From JABDBL01 sp963845445 (GTDB lineage Bacteria > Cyanobacteriota > Vampirovibrionia > Obscuribacterales > Obscuribacteraceae), in the NCBI GenBank assembly GCA_963845445.1, contig CAWJSE010000002.1:1922001-1986000 (forward strand): a stretch of DNA of 64,000 nucleotides, read 5' to 3'. A program made the translations under genes and the position numbers. The notes under the pieces were generated by a model. That model did not search any database. It was given only the letters and a program-made list of their open reading frames with translations, and was not told the origin of the DNA. Within the stretch, counting starts at the first letter, position 1. Each line of letters begins with the position of its first letter. Below, piece by piece: positions 35,553 through 44,840 of the stretch.

Positions 35553-36896
35553 GTGGATAAAGATCAAAGTATAATTTCAAAAGCAATGGATGTGAAGGCG
35601 ACTGCTAAACTTGCTAAGCAAGCAGCAAGCAACTTAGCGTCAATGACAGCTAAAAAACGCAATGAAGTATTAGAGCTAATTGCTTCTCGACTACAAAAGG
35701 AGCAAAATGAAATATTAGCCGCTAACCAAACAGATGTATTAGCGGCCGGCAAAATTATTGCTAGAGGCGAAATGTCTGAGCCATTGTTGAATCGGCTTAA
35801 ACTTGATTCTGCAAAAATTGCCGAGCTAGTGGCAGGAACAAGATATTTAACTGCTCTTGACGATCCTCTAGGTAAAATTACGCTAGCCCGTGAACTGGAT
35901 GAAGGTTTGTGCTTATATAGAATAACCTGTCCTATTGGCGTAATTGGAGTGATTTTTGAATCCCGTCCAGATGCTTTGCTGCAAATTGCTACTCTTTGTA
36001 TAAAAAGTGGCAATGCTTCAATATTAAAAGGCGGTGCTGAAGCACAGAATAGCAATTCTAAATTATTTGAACTCATTGCGCGAGCGCTTACGGATAGTGG
36101 TTTCCCAGCCCATACAGTAAATCTATTAGAATCGCGCCAAGATATCGAAAAATTATTACACGCCGATGAATCTATTGATTTGATTATTCCACGTGGATCG
36201 AATGAACTAGTAAAACATATTCAGAACAATACTCGCATTCCGGTGCTTGGGCATGCCGAAGGAATATGTCACATTTATGTAGACCAAGCGGCTGACTTAG
36301 AACAAGCCATAAAAATTATTGTCGATGCTAAAGTACAATATCCTGCTGCCTGCAATGCAGTCGAAACACTTTTGGTGCACAAAGATGTGGCCAGCAATTT
36401 CTTACCGCTTATTATTGATGAATTGATCAAGCATAAAGTTACGCTAAAGGCTGATGAACCAAGCAAGAAAATTCTAAATCAAAAAGATATTGCATCTGCA
36501 ACAGCCGATGATTGGTCAAAAGAATATTGTGATTTAATTCTTGCCATAAAAATAGTTGACTCTCTGGAGGATGCAATTAATCATATTAATACTTATGGTT
36601 CAGGACATACTGACACAATTATCACAGAAAATTCAATGAACTCCCAGCAATTCTTTGCCTCAGTAAATTCAGCCGGCGTATTTATCAACGCTTCTACAAG
36701 ATTTGCTGATGGGTTTAGGTATGGCTTTGGCGCAGAAGTTGGCATCAGTACAAGCAAACTTCATCCACGTGGACCTGTAGGCTTGGAAGGCTTAGTAACA
36801 TACAAATACAAACTTGTGGGGCATGGACATATTGTTCAAGATTATTCCGGTACGCAAGCAAAAAAGTTTAGTCATCGCACCATTGGAGAAAGATAA
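35553..36896 (+). CDS. proA: Glutamate-5-semialdehyde dehydrogenase (gamma-glutamyl phosphate reductase)
   Basis: 447 residues from a GTG (or from an ATG at 35586). ICPIGVIGVIFESRPDA-type sequence, here TCPIGVIGVIFESRPDA, GNASILKGGAEAQNSN and YPAACNAVETLL with the catalytic Cys are ProA hallmarks, as is GPVGLEGLVTYKYK near the C-terminus. It reduces gamma-glutamyl phosphate to glutamate semialdehyde with NADPH, the second step of proline synthesis. It directly follows proB, so the two form a standard operon; proC is not in the window. Confidence 0.95.
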   Translation: MDKDQSIISKAMDVKATAKLAKQAASNLASMTAKKRNEVLELIASRLQKEQNEILAANQTDVLAAGKIIARGEMSEPLLNRLKLDSAKIAELVAGTRYLTALDDPLGKITLARELDEGLCLYRITCPIGVIGVIFESRPDALLQIATLCIKSGNASILKGGAEAQNSNSKLFELIARALTDSGFPAHTVNLLESRQDIEKLLHADESIDLIIPRGSNELVKHIQNNTRIPVLGHAEGICHIYVDQAADLEQAIKIIVDAKVQYPAACNAVETLLVHKDVASNFLPLIIDELIKHKVTLKADEPSKKILNQKDIASATADDWSKEYCDLILAIKIVDSLEDAINHINTYGSGHTDTIITENSMNSQQFFASVNSAGVFINASTRFADGFRYGFGAEVGISTSKLHPRGPVGLEGLVTYKYKLVGHGHIVQDYSGTQAKKFSHRTIGER

Positions 36897-36928
36897 ATCT
36901 GTCTTAGTTAAACTGAGCTTCACCATGA

Positions 36929-38071
36929 TCAGACTCCAACAACATTTCCCCACTTTTGCAAAACCGCCAATACATGAACGATTACAAACCTAAAGCAAAG
37001 TGCTCGCGCTGGCTTTTGCTTTTTAGCACTGATGTTGCCATTGCGCCATTCTTCCACTCGCGGGTTCATCATGCCAAACCATAAAGGTGGTATGAGCGCT
37101 ATAAGTAACATGGTGCCGTAGCCAAAAGGCAGTTGTGGTGCTGTTTCTTCAAAATTGGTCAGAATTTGATAACGTTTGCTAGCAATAAAATGATGGTCAG
37201 AATGCCTAGCTAGATTGATTAGGAACCAGTTCGATACACGATGTCCGGAATTCCATGAATGCTTTGGTAGCGTACGTTCATAAATTCCTGGCGCGATTTC
37301 CTTTCGCACCAGTCCATAATGTTCAATATAATTGGTAATTTCTAAGCTTGAAAACGCAACTAAACCTTGCAAGGCAAAGAAGCCCATGGCTAACCAACCA
37401 AAGCCATAGTATAGTGCAACATAGATAATAAACAAGGTTAAAGCGTATCGAAAAACCCGATTTTCGCTGGCAGGTAGATCTAGCTTTGCTAAGCGCTTAG
37501 TTTCAATATTCCATACTGACCAAATACTGGTGGATAGAACGCGCCAGTAAAAGCTATAAAAATTTTCACCGAATCGAGCTGTAGCTGGATCGGCAAGAGT
37601 ACCAACTTTTTTGTGATGCCCCAAAATATGTTCGACACAAAAATGTGGATAGCTGACAGCAGTCATTAAAATTTCGGCTAAGAACTGTTCGAACGGATTA
37701 GACTTATGCATTAGCTCATGAGCAAAAGTGATACCAATAACACCGTTTGTTATACCTACGGCTATAGTCATTCCCACTATTTCTAGCACAGTGCGGCCGG
37801 GTTGCAAAATCCACCACATACCGTACGCAATGAGGCTCAATTCTACAGGTACCCAGAACCAGGTAATGAAGCGGAAACACAAGTCATCTCGTAATTTCTG
37901 TTCATTTTCTGCGCTGGGATTGAACGGATCTATTCCAGATACAATGTCGAGAATAGGCACAAAAGAAAATGTAAAAAGTGGAATAGCGAGCATAGCCCAG
38001 CCGCCCTGACCGGTCAAAAGTACTAAGAATGGATAAGTATAGGCTAGACAAAATGGTAATGCTTTGGACAT
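36929..38071 (-). CDS. Alkane-1-monooxygenase-like membrane di-iron hydroxylase (AlkB family)
   Basis: 380 residues with about six membrane helices. The His clusters of membrane di-iron hydroxylases are all present: HELMHK near residue 119, HILGHHKK near 146 and LARHSDHH near 293, with NYIEHYGL and HSWNSGHR between them as in AlkB. AlkB enzymes hydroxylate a terminal CH3 of alkanes or fatty chains, fed electrons by rubredoxin; no rubredoxin gene is adjacent. The short spacing (30 bases) from the HTH gene upstream suggests co-transcription. Confidence 0.88.
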   Translation of the reverse strand: MSKALPFCLAYTYPFLVLLTGQGGWAMLAIPLFTFSFVPILDIVSGIDPFNPSAENEQKLRDDLCFRFITWFWVPVELSLIAYGMWWILQPGRTVLEIVGMTIAVGITNGVIGITFAHELMHKSNPFEQFLAEILMTAVSYPHFCVEHILGHHKKVGTLADPATARFGENFYSFYWRVLSTSIWSVWNIETKRLAKLDLPASENRVFRYALTLFIIYVALYYGFGWLAMGFFALQGLVAFSSLEITNYIEHYGLVRKEIAPGIYERTLPKHSWNSGHRVSNWFLINLARHSDHHFIASKRYQILTNFEETAPQLPFGYGTMLLIALIPPLWFGMMNPRVEEWRNGNISAKKQKPARALCFRFVIVHVLAVLQKWGNVVGV

Positions 38072-38101
38072 GGTGCTCCAGTGGGGCTCAAAGCCCCGTC
38101 T

Positions 38102-38569
38102 TTATTCATCTTTGCGTTGGCGATCACGATACTCGGCATCATGAGCCACAACTTCTTTGGTATGACTAACAATTTTAGCCACTGCTTCTGAACCCTCTCT
38201 ACTTCCAGACTCGATAAATTCCAGCAGGTCTGTCAGCCTGATGCGCCTGTGACTGCCCAGCTTAGAAGCCTTAAGTTTGCTCTTTTTGATTAAATCAACC
38301 ACTACTTGCCTGGAATATCCCATAATGTCAGCCGCCTCTTGCGTGGTTAGCCAAGAGTTGCGAACAAGCAGAGTCACAGCATTTTTACTCTTTAATGCTT
38401 CAGCAGCAATGAGCAAAACTCTGGTTAAAGGCTCCGGCAAAGGAATCTTTAAACCATCAGGACAGAGCAAAGAAAATTTCGATTTGCTTTGTGTCTGCAA
38501 AGTATTGGCAATATCAGAAATTGAGATTGTTTGCGTGTCATTAGGAACAATGGTTGTATTTGCCAGCAT
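38102..38569 (-). CDS. Excisionase-type helix-turn-helix DNA-binding protein
   Basis: 155 residues. LTTQEAADIMGYSRQVVVDLIKKSKL then KLGSHRRIRLTDLLEFIES (about residues 70-120) is the MerR/excisionase-type winged HTH found in many PIN-domain-toxin antitoxins; no PIN gene is adjacent. The N- and C-termini are polar. CAGGAG lies about ten bases ahead of the start. It is divergent from the MFS transporter, and the region between them has direct repeats and a small palindrome, so it may be a local regulator of either the AlkB gene or the transporter. Confidence 0.8.
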   Translation of the reverse strand: MLANTTIVPNDTQTISISDIANTLQTQSKSKFSLLCPDGLKIPLPEPLTRVLLIAAEALKSKNAVTLLVRNSWLTTQEAADIMGYSRQVVVDLIKKSKLKASKLGSHRRIRLTDLLEFIESGSREGSEAVAKIVSHTKEVVAHDAEYRDRQRKDE

Positions 38570-38594
38570 GCCTTAGCTACTCCTGCGCTTGTCT

Positions 38595-38680
38595 AGTCTA
38601 TATATAGTAGCATAAATTCGACTAATTCGCTAGATTCAGAATAATCACTAGATTCAGAATAATCGACAAAATCACTAATT
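38595..38680. promoter_or_regulatory. Divergent control region with direct repeats and a palindrome
   Basis: CTATATATAG (38598-38607) is a perfect palindrome. CTAGATTCAGAATAAT occurs twice (38630-38645 and 38648-38663), 18 bases apart, and related CACTAATTT/GACTAATTC blocks flank them. The array sits just upstream of the HTH gene and before the plus-strand transporter, as expected of an operator. Confidence 0.5.
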
Positions 38681-38802
38681 TGTCAGCAAACGGAGTTATC
38701 GCTTGAAAACTTAACAATTTCTTAGGAGCGTAATTGCAACATTCCCAATCAAATTGAATTGTTGTTAACATGCCGTACAGCTTGCTATGAGAACATTAAG
38801 CG

Positions 38803-40152
38803 ATGTCTCCAACCACTATTACGGTAAAACCAATACCTTCTTCATCAGCTAAAACTGGCAGCTCTCGCTGGCACGCTTTTGCCGCAGCCTGGTTCGGTGA
38901 AGCATTTGATGCCATGGATGCCTCCATTTATTTCATTGCCCTTTATCCAGCCATGGCTGAGCTGCTTCATTCAAAAAATGATTCAGAAATTGGCTGGTAT
39001 GGTTCTATCGTACTAGCGGTATTTATGCTCGGCTGGGCTGGTGGTGCTGTCATTTTTGGCTCACTTGCTGATCGTATCGGCAGAGCTAAAACTATGATTA
39101 TTACTATACTTATTTATGCTTTGGCGAGCGGCTTATGTGCCATTAGCCATAGCTGGATGGAATTGGCGATATGTCGTTTTTTCGTTGGTCTGGGTATAGG
39201 TGGCGAAATTGGTCTTGGCTTTGTTTTAATTGCTGAAACCTGGAAAGATCGCTCGCGCATTTGGGCTACTTGTGCCGGTGAAGCTTCTTTTACCTGCGGC
39301 GTTTTATTTTGTGCTTTTTTCAATGAAATTTTAGGGCACCACGGGTGGCGCTGGCTTTTTGTGGCAGGACTTATACCGGCTTTATTGACTCTTTATATTA
39401 GGTCAAGCTTAAAGGACTCAGAAGCATTTACCAATGTAAAGGCTCACCGCAAAAGATTGGCAAATAAATCTGCTCACGAATTAACTGAGGACGACCATAA
39501 ATTTTTGCGCCTGCCTCTTGCCGACTTACTTAAAGGACAGAGTAGAATAAATCTGCTAGTTATGGCCTCAATTTGTACCTGCGCCATAATCGGCTGGTGG
39601 GCCTGTCTTTCCTGGATTCCACCCTGGGTTAACCAGCTTACCGGCAAACTGGCCGTGGAAGAGCGCAGTCTTACTTCTACTATATTAAGCGTAGGCTGCT
39701 TATTCGGCTGTTTCTCAACACCACTATTTTTTAATCGTCTTGGCCGAGCATTGACTATGAAAATATCTTTTGCCGCCGCTTTTTTATGCACTATTGGTAT
39801 GTTTTTAACCGTCAAATCCTATGGTATTGAGCTTTTATGCTGGAACTTTGTGGTCGGATTTTTTGCCAACATGCAATTTGCTGCCTTAGCAAATTATATT
39901 CCTGAAATTTTTGCTACCCGCTTTCTAGCTAGTGCCATGGGCTTTTGCTTTGGCGCCGGAAGAGTATTTGCAGCCATAATTGCTCTTTGTGGTGGACAAT
40001 TGATTATTTTGTATCATGGCTCTTACGGACTGGCCTCAGCCACTTTGTCTCTCGTTTACATAATTGGCTTGATTGCCTGCTTCTGGTTGCCTGAAACAAA
40101 CGGTAAAGTGGCTATCGAACAAATACCAGAACCAATTAAAGTCGCCTCTTAG
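38803..40152 (+). CDS. MFS transporter (AAHS/sugar-porter-like)
   Basis: 449 residues with twelve membrane helices. GSLADRIGRAKTM between helices 2 and 3 is the MFS loop signature GxLxDRxGRxx; EASFTCGVL and a helix-5 region match the aromatic-acid:H+ symporter and sugar-porter branches. It imports or exports a small organic solute. Substrate unknown. It is divergent from the HTH gene. Confidence 0.85.
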   Translation: MSPTTITVKPIPSSSAKTGSSRWHAFAAAWFGEAFDAMDASIYFIALYPAMAELLHSKNDSEIGWYGSIVLAVFMLGWAGGAVIFGSLADRIGRAKTMIITILIYALASGLCAISHSWMELAICRFFVGLGIGGEIGLGFVLIAETWKDRSRIWATCAGEASFTCGVLFCAFFNEILGHHGWRWLFVAGLIPALLTLYIRSSLKDSEAFTNVKAHRKRLANKSAHELTEDDHKFLRLPLADLLKGQSRINLLVMASICTCAIIGWWACLSWIPPWVNQLTGKLAVEERSLTSTILSVGCLFGCFSTPLFFNRLGRALTMKISFAAAFLCTIGMFLTVKSYGIELLCWNFVVGFFANMQFAALANYIPEIFATRFLASAMGFCFGAGRVFAAIIALCGGQLIILYHGSYGLASATLSLVYIIGLIACFWLPETNGKVAIEQIPEPIKVAS

Positions 40153-40157
40153 ATTTT

Positions 40158-40172
40158 CAAACTGTTAGTTTG
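40158..40172. terminator. Short hairpin between convergent genes
   Basis: CAAACT-GTT-AGTTTG between the MFS transporter (ends 40152) and the minus-strand gene ending at 40191. The stem is six pairs with a three-base loop and no T-run, so this is only a weak terminator candidate. Confidence 0.3.
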
Positions 40173-40190
40173 TCTAGGTAGCCCATTAAA

Positions 40191-40610
40191 CTATTGACGA
40201 ATGCCTAAAGTCAAAAGTCCTATCAATATCCACACAGAATTCAAAAGTCCAAAAAGGATGTAGCTCCAAATTTGTTTTTCTTGGATGAGCGCAATGTTAG
40301 GCTTACTGGGATTATATTTTACTGTAATTAGGCGACCGGCCACTAAATTTTCGGACCAACTATCTCTTGGTATAGTTTGAGAACATTTAAATTGTTTGGT
40401 AAATCCATCAAAGGCTGAATAAGTAAAGGTTATCACTATATGAATACCACCAAGCCTGGATACACCAGATATAGTACCGGTAGCTATCTTCCAGTTTTGG
40501 ACTATCCAAAGTTTATAAATACGATGAAGGTCAAATGAAACCATGCAACAACCGGCTGCAATCATAATTATGCCAAAAGTGGCTATATTACTGAGGTGAA
40601 TCTTTTCCAT
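40191..40610 (-). CDS. DUF3592-type membrane protein
   Basis: 139 residues. One helix near the N-terminus and one near the C-terminus flank a beta-rich segment with ATGTISGVSR, ITFTYSAFDG and ITVKYNPSKPNIALI, the typical DUF3592 pattern. Function unknown. It lies on the same strand as the secreted repeat protein, 39 bases downstream. Confidence 0.6.
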   Translation of the reverse strand: MEKIHLSNIATFGIIMIAAGCCMVSFDLHRIYKLWIVQNWKIATGTISGVSRLGGIHIVITFTYSAFDGFTKQFKCSQTIPRDSWSENLVAGRLITVKYNPSKPNIALIQEKQIWSYILFGLLNSVWILIGLLTLGIRQ

Positions 40611-40648
40611 TTAAATGAGGCTCGCTATAGATATTAATGAAGAAGATT

Positions 40649-42364
40649 TTATGGGGTTGCAGCACTCGAGTCAAGACAATTCCAGGTCGAATTCTGCTCG
40701 TTGCTGGAGTCCAAACAAACCCATGCTTGATGCTGTTCTCTTGCATCATTAAACGCAACGGTTTCATTAAGTACCGGCTTTAGTTGCCGCAATTCTGCTT
40801 TCATTGGCAGAGCCGCTATGACCATCGGACTAACTTGTTGGGAATGTCTTTCTCTTGATGATAATGATATCGCAACCGGTGCCATTTGTGGTAATGGCGT
40901 TTTTGTTGGTAAGGACAAAATTGCAGTTTGCACACTTCCTGCCGGTAGAGACAATCCCTTTGAGATTTCAGGGAATGTTTGTTTAGATGGGATGGAAGAG
41001 TTATTGGACGGTGCATCTGACTGGTCAGAAGATGATCCCGTCGACGAGCTGGGAGCTGTGCCTGAAGGTGTTTGTCCTGAAGGTGTTTGTCCTGAAGGTG
41101 TTTGTCCTGAAGGTGTTTGTCCTGAAGGTGTTTGTCCTGAAGGTGTTTGTCCTGAAGGTGTTTGTCCTGAAGGTGTTTGTCCTGAAGGTGTTTGTCCTGA
41201 AGGTGTTTGTCCTGAAGGTGTTTGTCCTGAAGGTGTTTGTCCTGAAGGTGTTTGTCCTGAAGGTGTTTGTGATGAGTCTGTCGGTGCAGCCGACGGCGCT
41301 GCTGTGCCTTTAGGCTCAGATTGCATTTCTAACAATTGCTTTCTCAGCGTTTCGACCGAGGTATTATGTGCTGTCTTATTTAATGACATGCGTAGTCCAC
41401 TATATAATCTAAAATCAAAGCCACTGATACCAGGGGTGCCACCAGAATTCCAGTTCCAAACTGGCTCCGCCCGAAGAAAAGCTACCAAACTAGGGACTTT
41501 CTTAGTCACTGGATGAGCAACTTCAAAGTCTGCAATCATCGCTTCATTACCATGTAAAGGAACAGAAAAGGTAAACATAGGGTGGCGATAATTAGTTATG
41601 AAAGTATCTACTGCCGAAAAAACCCAATTGCCGCGCGAATAAAGAAATCCTATTGTATAGAATGGATCGAGTTCTCGAGTTGGAGCAACAAAGTAATCTG
41701 CCCCCCGCATTTGCAACTGAATATTACTATAAGCAATTAATCGTGGTGTTAGCACACGATTAAAAAGCACACCGGGAATGAGGTCAGCCTGACGTAAACC
41801 CCGAGATTGCCAAAGTTCTCTTGACTGAAAATCCAATTGTAAAGTAGATTTTTCTCCTATTGTGATTGTTTTTCTAAAACCCAAAGAGAGTGATTGTGTT
41901 GTAGGCGGTGTTAACACTGGGGTGCGAGCATAGATATCTTTGATAACAAAATAATTGCAGTAAATACTGGTTCCTTTGAACAAAGTATAACCAAGTGTGA
42001 TGTTTGGAAGAGTACGATAAACATAATCAGTCTTATAAGCAGTTTGTTTTAAAAAAACGTTTGTATCAAGACGCTGATTAGCTTCAACGCTTACGTTAAA
42101 CCAAAGTTTAGGCGGCAATTTATTGTACAAATAGAAAGTCGGACCAGGTGTAAAAACTTCTCTTTCTTCCGGCAATCTTATTGGGGTTAGATCAGTAGGC
42201 AATGGTCCGGTAGGAAACAGTGGGCTTCCTTCCGTACTCTGGGCAAAGGCCAATTGATTACTTGAAAAAGCCAGGCTCATTGCAACCCACAAACAAACCC
42301 CTAGAATCCTGTGATCCCACAAGTATTTACTAACAGAATAAATCCTGAGACTTGATGAAGACAC
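40649..42364 (-). CDS. Secreted/outer-membrane barrel-like protein with perfect GQTPS array
   Basis: 571 residues. A signal peptide (about 20-42) precedes about 300 residues of aromatic-alternating strands (WFNVSVEANQRLDTNVF, TSIYCNYFVIKD, LQLDFQSRELWQS), as in a beta-barrel. Residues about 365-434 are 14 units of GQTPS, then a Ser-rich linker and a polar C-terminal region. I infer an envelope protein with a long flexible arm. The 14 units are identical at DNA level. Confidence 0.65.
   Translation of the reverse strand: MSSSSLRIYSVSKYLWDHRILGVCLWVAMSLAFSSNQLAFAQSTEGSPLFPTGPLPTDLTPIRLPEEREVFTPGPTFYLYNKLPPKLWFNVSVEANQRLDTNVFLKQTAYKTDYVYRTLPNITLGYTLFKGTSIYCNYFVIKDIYARTPVLTPPTTQSLSLGFRKTITIGEKSTLQLDFQSRELWQSRGLRQADLIPGVLFNRVLTPRLIAYSNIQLQMRGADYFVAPTRELDPFYTIGFLYSRGNWVFSAVDTFITNYRHPMFTFSVPLHGNEAMIADFEVAHPVTKKVPSLVAFLRAEPVWNWNSGGTPGISGFDFRLYSGLRMSLNKTAHNTSVETLRKQLLEMQSEPKGTAAPSAAPTDSSQTPSGQTPSGQTPSGQTPSGQTPSGQTPSGQTPSGQTPSGQTPSGQTPSGQTPSGQTPSGQTPSGQTPSGTAPSSSTGSSSDQSDAPSNNSSIPSKQTFPEISKGLSLPAGSVQTAILSLPTKTPLPQMAPVAISLSSRERHSQQVSPMVIAALPMKAELRQLKPVLNETVAFNDAREQHQAWVCLDSSNEQNSTWNCLDSSAATP
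41061..41270 (-). repeat. 14 perfect tandem copies of a 15-bp unit
   Basis: cctgaaggtgtttgt (plus strand) occurs 14 times without a single change, 210 bases, encoding GQTPS in the secreted protein at 40649-42364. Confidence 0.97.
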
Positions 42365-42547
42365 CGGATATTCTTTCTAGGAATTTGGATTCGATCCAAT
42401 TGCGTAATGAGAACTATATCTACTTGCCATACAGAACAGCTTAGAAAATTATAACAGCCTACCTTAAAAAACGATCACATTTTTCTAGAAAACCCAGCTA
42501 GCTTTAGTCTATTTCTATAGCTAATTTATATATTTTATATATGCAAA

Positions 42548-44011
42548 TTATTGGGCAGAGCTATGATATGGTCCGCCATAACTAGCTGCTTCCATTAAAG
42601 CGATGCTATCGTTTAGCATTTTATCCATTTTAGAGTGCTCCCGCGAATCACTCGACTTCAACATCTCTCTCAGCGGAATCGTTTTTGTTATTATCGAAGG
42701 AATAGAAAACTCAGCCAGAAATCCGTTAATCTGATTCCCCATCTCAAGATGGCGAGCATTCCTATAAGCAATATCGTTTAGTGCTGTTAAATTCAGTGCA
42801 TCAAAATTATCAATAGATTGTTTTGGCAATGCCACCAGTAGACCCGGATAAAGCTCAATCGATTTTTTACCCACAACGAGTTGAACAGCGGCAACCTTTC
42901 CTTGATGCAGATCATACAAAGCAAGAAAATTAGACTGTTTCATTACCAGAACAATGGCTCCCCCGGCAATTTGCACAATTCCTTCTGGAAGCTTTACTAT
43001 AATGCGGTGCTTAGGCGAAAAGATTATGTTACCGCGCTCAAGACACAGACAATTATTTTCACTATCAACGCTTACCCTTATGTTTTGCTTATTGAATTGA
43101 TTAACTAACTCTTTGTCATTAAATTGATCGCAATCACACTTTGCAGCTTGAATGAGACCATTACCTATTTGTACTTCTTCTCTATTATTGTGTTGCTCTT
43201 GTGCCTCTTTAATAAAATCAATCTTGGGGGCGACAGTATTTAAATAAGCAGTAACGGCTGGCTTATTCGAATCTGGCTTTAGCAAGCCCCAGCCCACGCC
43301 ATTTTCAAGAGAAACAAATTGTTTAGACGCCTGCACTACTTCTGAATTAAATTTTGCTTGCAAATTAAACTTTCGCGATTCAGCTGTTGCCTCTTTATCA
43401 GTCTTACCCTTTTCCGCGATAACTGAAGAACCCTTTGTTAGCCTACGGCTTACCGAGCCAATCTCCTTACGAGGAAGCACGTTAATTGGCATATTATTAT
43501 TTGCTAGAACAGTAGTTTTTCCGATTGTCTTAGAAACGGCTTCGGGTGGCACCACAATATTGCCTGACTTAATTTTAGGGGCATTATCTAGCCTTTTGGC
43601 CACCTTAGTATTGCCAGAAATTTCGCTACTGCTCAAATTGGTCTTAGTTGAGATATTGGGAGCTTTCGTTACCTCTCTATGGGCCGCTATTAATGTGTCA
43701 TGCGACAGTACTTTGACTGATTTATCTGCAGATCTCGCTAGCGTAGCAACTGATTGTGCTTGAACTATAGTCCTATCTAACTTTACGGCTGGTTTACTAG
43801 CAAGAATCTTAGAAATCCTTGAATTACTGACTTTAGAGCTGCTAGCCACTGCTTCCGACTTGATTAGGGTTTTATAGTGCGATCGTGTCGCTATAACATT
43901 GTTAGGTGCAGGATTAGGCGCAGAATTCGCCGATTTACTGAGCACTTGTAGCATGTCCCTCACCGCTTGTGTAAAGGCTAGCATGCTATCAGTATTTCTA
44001 GATACCGGCAC
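42548..44011 (-). CDS. FecR-like envelope protein, main body (frameshifted gene)
   Basis: 487 residues from a GTG without ribosome-binding site. The first 250 residues are Lys/Ser/Val-rich and disordered. The C-terminal GNIIFSPKHRIIVKLPEG, AGGAIVLVMKQSNFLALYDL and LYPGLLVALPKQ match the FecR beta-strand domain, used in envelope sensing and scaffold proteins. The frame opens just two codons before the GTG, right after a stop. A second frame, from 44463, carries the signal peptide and overlaps by 34 bases. A -1 shift at the A-run near 44015-44020 fuses the two. Confidence 0.65.
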   Translation of the reverse strand: MPVSRNTDSMLAFTQAVRDMLQVLSKSANSAPNPAPNNVIATRSHYKTLIKSEAVASSSKVSNSRISKILASKPAVKLDRTIVQAQSVATLARSADKSVKVLSHDTLIAAHREVTKAPNISTKTNLSSSEISGNTKVAKRLDNAPKIKSGNIVVPPEAVSKTIGKTTVLANNNMPINVLPRKEIGSVSRRLTKGSSVIAEKGKTDKEATAESRKFNLQAKFNSEVVQASKQFVSLENGVGWGLLKPDSNKPAVTAYLNTVAPKIDFIKEAQEQHNNREEVQIGNGLIQAAKCDCDQFNDKELVNQFNKQNIRVSVDSENNCLCLERGNIIFSPKHRIIVKLPEGIVQIAGGAIVLVMKQSNFLALYDLHQGKVAAVQLVVGKKSIELYPGLLVALPKQSIDNFDALNLTALNDIAYRNARHLEMGNQINGFLAEFSIPSIITKTIPLREMLKSSDSREHSKMDKMLNDSIALMEAASYGGPYHSSAQ

Positions 44012-44463
44012 TTTTTATGGGAAGCGACTATTGCGTTACTTGGCGATAATTTAGATTTATGGTATCGAGAGGCCACTAAAGATAAATGAGAATTTCCATT
44101 TATTCCATGAAGATGCGACTTATTTGCCCCATGCTTGCTGACAGGCACTGCATCGTTATGGTTTTGAATCAAGTTTAGTAGATTTTCACGCAAAAAAGCT
44201 ATCTTATCATCTAGCTCACTGGCTTTGCCAGACATCTTCTTCGGCTTCGCTTTAGCGATGTAGCGCGAGGATAATTTGGCCCGGTGTCTTGTTTTTAAGA
44301 CCTGCCTTTTATTCATATGCTGATTTGTGAATTTCAGCTGGTCGCTAATTTTATCCTTTGAATTTCCTGGCGAGTGAGTAAAATTCCATGGAACGCCATG
44401 AATATAACCACAAAAGGTAAATACAATTATGCTACTGCAAAAAACTTGATTGGGTTGAATCAT
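43978..44463 (-). CDS. N-terminal part of the FecR-like gene (signal peptide and basic region)
   Basis: Starting from MIQPNQVFCSSIIV (ATG at 44463) this has a signal peptide and a Lys/Arg-rich region, then a helical stretch (DDKIAFLRENLLNLIQNH). The frame ends at 43978 inside the FecR-like gene. The longer frame from 44505 begins at a TTG and is unlikely. Together with 42548-44011 it makes one secreted protein of about 640 residues. Confidence 0.5.
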   Translation of the reverse strand: MIQPNQVFCSSIIVFTFCGYIHGVPWNFTHSPGNSKDKISDQLKFTNQHMNKRQVLKTRHRAKLSSRYIAKAKPKKMSGKASELDDKIAFLRENLLNLIQNHNDAVPVSKHGANKSHLHGINGNSHLSLVASRYHKSKLSPSNAIVASHKKCRYLEILIAC

Positions 44464-44559
44464 ATTGGGTTTCCAATGATTTAGCTCTTGCCAATGGCCA
44501 GGCAAGAACAGCAGATAGATTAGACTGCCTAATAAAAGTAGTAAATGATTAAACTAGCT

Positions 44560-44640
44560 AACAAAGCCCAAAGAGGGCTTACTTCTCCCATACCCCTTTC
44601 GGGTTACTCGCTAAACCTTTCAGGTGATGATTAATGCTCA
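44560..44640 (-). ncRNA. Candidate structured leader upstream of the FecR-like gene
   Basis: Read on the minus strand, three compact hairpins follow each other: ACC-UGAAA-GGU (near 44625), CCC-GAAA-GGG with a GNRA tetraloop (44594-44603) and AAGCCC-UCUUU-GGGCUU (44564-44580), the last followed by U-rich sequence. This order, about 100 bases before the gene start, fits a 5' leader or attenuator. I do not recognise a known riboswitch. Confidence 0.35.
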
Positions 44641-44840
44641 TAATTCATGACTAAACATTAAATTCGATCTTTGGCGCAATCTCTAAGATGATAATTAGCC
44701 ATCTTAATAAAGCGCTCGTCCATTTTAGACAGAAATGAGACATTTAGCCTTACAATTTAATTTTTCGTTGTATTGTGCATGATTGGGGAGCTCTAAAAAG
44801 AAATGCTTGGTAAAAACTTGAATTCAATCAGATTCCATAT

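Noticed and set aside
38630..38663. CRISPR-like repeats
   Set aside because: Only two 16-base copies with a 2-base gap; no spacers and no cas genes.
40818..41516. Plus-strand open frame with CPEGV repeats
   Set aside because: It is the antisense reading of the 15-bp repeat array; the minus-strand frame has a signal peptide and a plausible protein.
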